Positions 5,861 through 9,645 of a stretch of DNA of 9,645 bases are shown piece by piece. The notes beneath the pieces are model-generated. The model had not been told where the DNA came from. It saw only the letters and a list, made by a program, of their open reading frames with translations, and did not search any database. Source of the DNA: a bacterium (GTDB lineage: Bacteria > Actinomycetota > Acidimicrobiia > Spongiisociales > UBA11373); NCBI GenBank assembly GCA_013202595.1, contig JABMPV010000022.1:1-9645 (forward strand), written 5' to 3'. How positions within the stretch are numbered: position 1 is the stretch's first letter; every line of letters begins with the position of its first letter. Position numbers and translations under genes: made by a program.

Positions 5861-7975
5861 TCACCCGACAATCGATCCAAGGCTCGACATGAGGCGACCG
5901 GTGTCGTCCCCCGGAATCTCGTTCACCACCGCACCATCTGCATCTACGACGAACGTGACGGCCTCTGTATCGACGTCCGAGGCGCCGAGCGCTGCGATGA
6001 TCGACCCATCCCAGTCGGGCAAGATCACCACGTACTCGTCGGGAGCCAGGCCATCGGCCAGGAAGGATGCGCTCGCCGAATACGCCTTCTCCATGGACCG
6101 CTCGGCCACCTTGCGCAGCATCTTCGGGATCGACCGCAGGTTCACGACGCTGGCCACCAGAACGCGATTGGGCCCGTAGTCACGACGAACGGCCTCGTTG
6201 ACCAGTCGGGCCGTGGCAGCAGTCGACTGGCCGTGGCAGACCAACACCGCCGGTCGGCCCACAGCACGCAGGTCGATGGGCCTGCCCGATCCGGCAGCAA
6301 CGAGCACGGCATGCGGCAACCGTCCCGTCGTCGTCTCTATCGGCGCAGCCGACTCGGGAGGAGGTTCTCCAACGGTGAGACCGTCACCCGCGGTGAGACC
6401 GTCACCCGCGTCGATCTCGATACCCATGGGATCGACCGCAATGGTCCCATCGAGAAAGGCGATGACCCGCCCCGAGGTCGTCCTACCCGACGCCAGAGCG
6501 TATGACATGCCACCACCGGAGACCCAGGCTCCGGTGAGAAACAGATTGCGAATCGGCGTGGTCGGTTGGAGCTTCCCGAGATACATGTTGTCGACACTCT
6601 GGATCGACCCGTAGATCGCGCCCCCAGTGTTGCGGCTGTAGCGCCAGTTGGTGAGTGGTGTGGCCACCTCCTCGACCCGGATCGCCCCTGCCACTCCAGG
6701 GATGAGTCGCTCCACCCTGGCACGGAGAGCGGCGCCAGCGGCATCCTTGGCCGCCAGATAGGCCGGATTGCGCCGATACCCCTTCATCTCGCCGCCGGTG
6801 CCCCAGACGTCGGCATGTTCCCATGGGGCCAGGGTCATCGCCATGATGACGCTGGAGTCGCCCGGTGCCGCCGTCGTGTCTACGTGGGTGTAGTGGGTCA
6901 CCACCATCCCTGCATCCTCGAACCGGCCCGCCATCGCCGCCTCGTAGTCGGCGTCGAGGTCGTAGCCGCCCACTTCGAAGTGCTCGTGCCTGGGCCAATC
7001 GAGATCTTGCGGCGACCGCTCGACCCCGAAGTAGGCAACGAGATTCGACATCGCGGGCAGAGGGTCCGCGACCTGTTTGACGTACTCCTCGGGGAAGGCA
7101 TCAGCCCCTGCGAAGAGGATCGTGTCTCTGGGATTGGCGTTGCTGACCACCACGTCGGTCTCGATCCTGAGCCCCTGCTCGGTTCCGACTGCAACGGCCT
7201 CCTCGTCCTCGATTTCGATCCGGTCCACGGTCTGCAAGTACCTGACCCGACCGCCGTGCTCCACCAGGTACTCCTCGAGTGCTCTGCTCACAGCCATGCT
7301 GCGGCCCTGGGGGTACCACGCTCCGAAGAAGTGGTAGGAGATCCACGGCAAGATGAAGGTGGCCGCATTGAGGCGGGACGGAGGAAGCCCGAAGTAGCCC
7401 CACAGCGTGCTCATGACCGCCATGGCCTCGCGATCGGAGATGTGCCTGGCCATGAACTCCTCCCAGGAAGTGCCCATGGCGTCGACCATCCGGGAGTACC
7501 GGGTCGGGATCGCTTCGAGCGATGGCCTCGTGCCCTGTTCGCCATCTTCGCCAAAGCGGCGTGTGTCCGCCCACACGCCGAACATCGCTTCGATCAGGCT
7601 GCGAATGCCGGTGCGCTCGTGCGGGAACAACCGAACGAGTTCTGCCTCGTAGGCCATCGGGTCCGCATGCGCTGTGACTTCGTGGCGAGGAAAGGATGCG
7701 GTGTAGAAGGGATCGAGTCGCGTGAACTCGACCCGCTTCAGCACATCGAGGTCCTTGAGGATCGGATACACCCACCCACCCGGGGTGACTCCATCCAGTG
7801 CGTGCAGAGCGACCTCGAAGTTGAACCCCTTCCGGGTGAACTCGTGGGCATAGCCACCCGGCACAGAATGATGCTCGAGCACAACCACCTGCTTGCCCTC
7901 TCGTGCCAGGTAGCAGGCGGCGCTGAGTCCACCGAGGCCGGCACCGATCACGACCACATCGCACTGTTCGGGCAT
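5861..7975 (-). CDS. FAD-dependent desaturase-like oxidoreductase fused to a thioredoxin-fold-like domain
   Basis: A 704-residue two-part protein. Residues 1 to about 510 are a phytoene desaturase / CrtISO / retinol saturase-type flavoprotein: VVVIGAGLGGLSAA with the FAD dinucleotide motif GAGLGG (11-16), ribose-binding E34, PGGYAHEF (39-46), and C-terminal FAD motif TGAWVSGGGMSYALASG from about 478. The substrate is probably a hydrophobic polyene or isoprenoid, but it cannot be read from sequence. A flexible Gly/Asp/Pro-rich linker (about 515-550) contains a doubled AGDGLT. Residues about 572-704 alternate strands and helices like a redoxin: RPAVLVCHGQS (574-584), a long helix, VLVASVVNL, then VVILPDWDGS and TFVVDADGAVVNEIPG. 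Where CxxC would sit there is TAAT (585-588), so disulfide chemistry is unlikely; C580 is one strand earlier. Start: ATG 7975 has GAGGG seven nt upstream; GTG 8002 is a weaker alternative adding nine residues. It has its own transcription unit between acpS and the convergent importer. The flavoprotein call is firm; the second domain is an inference. Confidence 0.85.
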   Translation of the reverse strand: MPEQCDVVVIGAGLGGLSAACYLAREGKQVVVLEHHSVPGGYAHEFTRKGFNFEVALHALDGVTPGGWVYPILKDLDVLKRVEFTRLDPFYTASFPRHEVTAHADPMAYEAELVRLFPHERTGIRSLIEAMFGVWADTRRFGEDGEQGTRPSLEAIPTRYSRMVDAMGTSWEEFMARHISDREAMAVMSTLWGYFGLPPSRLNAATFILPWISYHFFGAWYPQGRSMAVSRALEEYLVEHGGRVRYLQTVDRIEIEDEEAVAVGTEQGLRIETDVVVSNANPRDTILFAGADAFPEEYVKQVADPLPAMSNLVAYFGVERSPQDLDWPRHEHFEVGGYDLDADYEAAMAGRFEDAGMVVTHYTHVDTTAAPGDSSVIMAMTLAPWEHADVWGTGGEMKGYRRNPAYLAAKDAAGAALRARVERLIPGVAGAIRVEEVATPLTNWRYSRNTGGAIYGSIQSVDNMYLGKLQPTTPIRNLFLTGAWVSGGGMSYALASGRTTSGRVIAFLDGTIAVDPMGIEIDAGDGLTAGDGLTVGEPPPESAAPIETTTGRLPHAVLVAAGSGRPIDLRAVGRPAVLVCHGQSTAATARLVNEAVRRDYGPNRVLVASVVNLRSIPKMLRKVAERSMEKAYSASASFLADGLAPDEYVVILPDWDGSIIAALGASDVDTEAVTFVVDADGAVVNEIPGDDTGRLMSSLGSIVG
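6373..6408 (-). repeat. Two exact 18-bp tandem copies in the fusion linker
   Basis: The plus-strand unit CGGTGAGACCGTCACCCG occurs twice without interruption (6373-6390 and 6391-6408), and two more matching bases follow. It keeps frame and encodes AGDGLT twice in the linker between the flavoprotein and C-terminal domains. Each unit also contains the inverted arms GGTGA and TCACC. The copies are identical even at third codon positions, pointing to a recent slippage duplication. Confidence 0.9.
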
Positions 7976-8002
7976 CGTCACCCTCGTTTCGGCATCGATC
8001 AC

Positions 8003-8098
8003 CGACCCTACGTGGTGCCGACCCGTTGCGCTCCGAACTCGACCCTTTGATCCTCCACACCGGATCGTGATGGCGTTGGTGATCGAGCATCCCGACCC
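8003..8098 (-). promoter_or_regulatory. Four GGGTCG motifs upstream of the oxidoreductase gene
   Basis: CGACCC (GGGTCG on the gene strand) occurs at 8003-8008, 8019-8024, 8040-8045 and 8093-8098; three copies read GGGTCGG and two of these extend to ACGGGTCGG. All lie in the 198-bp gap between the oxidoreductase start and acpS. Such clustering of a 6-mer in under 100 bp is more than expected by chance even at high GC, so a regulator binding array is possible. The spacing is irregular (16, 21 and 53 bp) and I cannot assign a regulator. No convincing -10/-35 pair was found in the gap. Confidence 0.25.
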
Positions 8099-8131
8099 GT
8101 CACCGATTGTGTCCGCAGGTTCTGACCGATC

Positions 8132-8154
8132 ACTGATGACTGATGACTGATGAC
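8132..8154. repeat. Heptanucleotide tandem repeat (ACTGATG)x3
   Basis: Three perfect contiguous copies of ACTGATG (8132-8138, 8139-8145, 8146-8152) plus two further bases, in the gap just downstream of acpS and about 155 bp upstream of the oxidoreductase start. It is non-coding and markedly more AT-rich than its surroundings. It resembles the short heptamer repeats found between genes in some bacteria; function unknown. Confidence 0.85.
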
Positions 8155-8173
8155 AGACAACCGCCGAAAGGCG

Positions 8174-8551
8174 CTACTCGTGCTCGCCCAGGGCGATGGC
8201 AAAGACCAGCGCATCGGTATCTGTATGCGTGATGGTCACCTCGAAGCCGGTGATCCCGAGCATCTCGCACCGCGCTTTGGCTGTGCCGGAGACCCGAACG
8301 GTGGGCTTGCCCCCACCGGTGATCTCGACGTCCTGCCAACGAATCCGGCGCCAGCCGGTCCCCATGCTCTTCATCACAGCCTCTTTGCCGGCGAAGCGCG
8401 CAGCCAGTCTGCGTTCGGGCTTGGCGAAGCGGAACGCATACTCCCGCTCGTGCTCGGTGAAGCACCGTTCGGCGAATCTCGGGTACTTGGCCAGCACGCT
8501 GCCGATGCGCTCGATGTCTGCGAGATCTACTCCGAGCCCAACAATCCGCAT
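8174..8551 (-). CDS. acpS: Holo-[acyl-carrier-protein] synthase
   Basis: Transfers the 4'-phosphopantetheine arm from coenzyme A to the conserved serine of apo-ACP, activating fatty acid synthesis; cytoplasmic and Mg-dependent. At 125 residues it is full length for the family. Diagnostic features are GLGVDLADIERI (5-16) with Mg-ligand D9, CFTEHERE (30-37), RFAGKEAVMKSMGTG (52-66) with Mg-ligand E57, GGGKPTVRVSG (79-89) and VTITHTDTDA (105-114), where many homologues have SHT rather than THT. ATG 8551 follows the glmS stop codon after a single base, and its ribosome binding site GGTGGAG lies in the last glmS codons, so the two genes are almost certainly cotranscribed and coupled. A glmS-acpS order is also known in other actinobacteria. 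A weak 4-bp hairpin (8162-8173) follows the stop codon but lacks a T-run. Confidence 0.95.
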   Translation of the reverse strand: MRIVGLGVDLADIERIGSVLAKYPRFAERCFTEHEREYAFRFAKPERRLAARFAGKEAVMKSMGTGWRRIRWQDVEITGGGKPTVRVSGTAKARCEMLGITGFEVTITHTDTDALVFAIALGEHE

Positions 8552-8552
8552 G

Positions 8553-9645
8553 TCACTCCACCGTCACGCTCTTGGCGAGGTTGCGAGGCTGATCGATGTC
8601 GTGCCCGCGCTCGGAAGCGACGTGATAGGCGAGCAATTGCAGCGGGACGATCGACACGACCGGGCTCAGCAGGTCGGCAACGCGAGGGACTCGCAAGACG
8701 ACATCGGCATGCTTCTCGGCCCGCTGATCGTCGTCGTAGGCGACCACCACGACGAAAGCGCCGCGAGCCCTCACCTCCTGGATGGCAGACACCGTCTTGT
8801 CGTAGACGTCCTGCTGGGTCAGCACGACGATCACCGGCGTCCCCTCAGTGACGAGGGCGAGCGTGCCGTGCTTCAACTCCCCTGCCGGCATCGCCTCTGA
8901 GTGCACGTAGGAGATCTCCTTCATCTTGAGGGAGCCCTCCATCGCCACTGCGTAGTCCAGACCCCGCCCGAGGAAGTACACGTCGTCGTGGGCTGCGAAG
9001 GTCGGAGCCAGATCCTTGATGATGTCCGCACGCTCGAGCACCTGTTCGACAGCTGCGGGAAGGTGACGCAGGCCCCGGCCGATCTCGGCGGCCCGGTTCG
9101 TGTCGACGATCCCCCGCTGCTGTCCGATGGCGAGTGCCAGGAGATACTCACCGATCAGCATCGTCATGTAGGCCTTGGTGGACGCCACGGCGATCTCGGG
9201 GCCTGCCCTGGTCAGGAGCACATCATCGGAATCCCTCGTGAGAGTCGACCCGACCACATTGGTCAGCGCGAGCAGCCTGCTCCCCCGCTCCTTGGCGAGA
9301 TTCGCTGCCGCCAATGTGTCGGCCGTCTCACCCGACTGGCTGACGGCGATGGTGAGCGTCCCGGGCCGGATGATCGGGTTGGCGTACCGGAGTTCGTGGG
9401 CGAAGGCGACCTCGGTAGGCACCCTGAGCAGCCCCTCGAACAGTTCCTTGCCGATGAGCCCTGCGTGGAATGCGGTTCCGCATGCGGTGATCCAGATCTT
9501 GTCCAGGTCGTCGGCAAAGCCCTCCGGGAAGTCGACGCCCTCGAGATCGACCGAACCGTCCTCGTGGAGTCGGCCCGACAGGGTCTCGCTGATGGAATTG
9601 GGTTGCTCGTAGATCTCCTTGAGCATGAAGTGGGGGTAGCCGCCC
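8553..9645 (-). CDS. glmS: Glucosamine-fructose-6-phosphate aminotransferase, isomerase half (5' end beyond window)
   Basis: GlmS converts fructose-6-phosphate and glutamine to glucosamine-6-phosphate, the first step toward UDP-GlcNAc for cell wall. The visible 363 residues begin GGYPHFMLKEIYEQP, the conserved junction after the glutaminase domain, which lies beyond the right edge. Two SIS sugar-phosphate domains follow. The first has ITACGTAFHAG (usually CGTS), SQSGETADT and the VASTKAY segment; the second has YFLGRGLDY and GELKHGTLAL. The C-terminus PRNLAKSVTVE carries the lysine that forms the Schiff base with the sugar in the E. coli enzyme (K603). The ELKHG loop is normally followed by Pro (ELKHGPLAL); here it is Thr, and CGTS reads CGTA, two mild departures from the E. 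coli pattern. The ATG at 9626 is an internal methionine, not the start. One base separates its stop from acpS. Confidence 0.96.
   Translation of the reverse strand, partial: GGYPHFMLKEIYEQPNSISETLSGRLHEDGSVDLEGVDFPEGFADDLDKIWITACGTAFHAGLIGKELFEGLLRVPTEVAFAHELRYANPIIRPGTLTIAVSQSGETADTLAAANLAKERGSRLLALTNVVGSTLTRDSDDVLLTRAGPEIAVASTKAYMTMLIGEYLLALAIGQQRGIVDTNRAAEIGRGLRHLPAAVEQVLERADIIKDLAPTFAAHDDVYFLGRGLDYAVAMEGSLKMKEISYVHSEAMPAGELKHGTLALVTEGTPVIVVLTQQDVYDKTVSAIQEVRARGAFVVVVAYDDDQRAEKHADVVLRVPRVADLLSPVVSIVPLQLLAYHVASERGHDIDQPRNLAKSVTVE

Noticed and set aside
7976..8002. Upstream GTG as start of the oxidoreductase
   Set aside because: Possible, but ATG 7975 begins just before the FAD-binding strand, as usual for the family, and has GAGGG at good spacing.
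8132..8154. CRISPR-like repeat
   Set aside because: Units are 7 bp, contiguous and without spacers; a simple tandem repeat.
8162..8173. CGCC-GAAA-GGCG palindrome as acpS terminator
   Set aside because: The stem is only 4 bp and no T-run follows on the gene strand.

Overview
The window is a GC-rich bacterial chromosome segment with tight gene packing, GTG starts, strong GGAGG-type ribosome binding sites and an actinobacterial-style glmS-acpS pair. This suggests a high-GC actinobacterium, possibly Acidimicrobiia-like. The taxon is inferred from style only; no rRNA or marker gene is present.

Left part (1-5778). A leftward purine deaminase gene, cut by the left edge and closest to adenine deaminase, is divergent from a four-gene rightward ABC importer operon. 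The importer has a BMP/PnrA-type lipoprotein binding protein, a perfect hairpin terminator, a double-domain ATPase and two permeases. The last three genes overlap by 4 nt and 1 nt, so they are probably translationally coupled. Together the five genes read as uptake of purine nucleosides or bases followed by deamination for salvage or nitrogen supply. The hairpin after the binding-protein gene would let much more binding protein than membrane complex be made.

Middle part (5861-7975, leftward, convergent with the importer). A 704-residue two-part protein. The N-terminal ~510 residues form an FAD-dependent oxidoreductase of the phytoene desaturase / CrtISO / retinol saturase superfamily. A linker carrying an exact 18-bp DNA duplication follows, then ~130 residues that look like a thioredoxin-fold domain without its active-site cysteines. 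This fusion is the least ordinary item in the window. The upstream gap holds a 7-bp tandem repeat and four copies of a GGGTCG motif.

Right part (8174-9645, leftward). Holo-ACP synthase (acpS) lies directly behind the isomerase half of glucosamine-6-phosphate synthase (glmS), whose N-terminal half is beyond the right edge. These are housekeeping genes for acyl carrier protein activation and amino-sugar supply.

I found no tRNA, rRNA, CRISPR array, transposase or phage gene. Apart from the fusion protein and some small repeats and signals, the window is ordinary core metabolism and transport.
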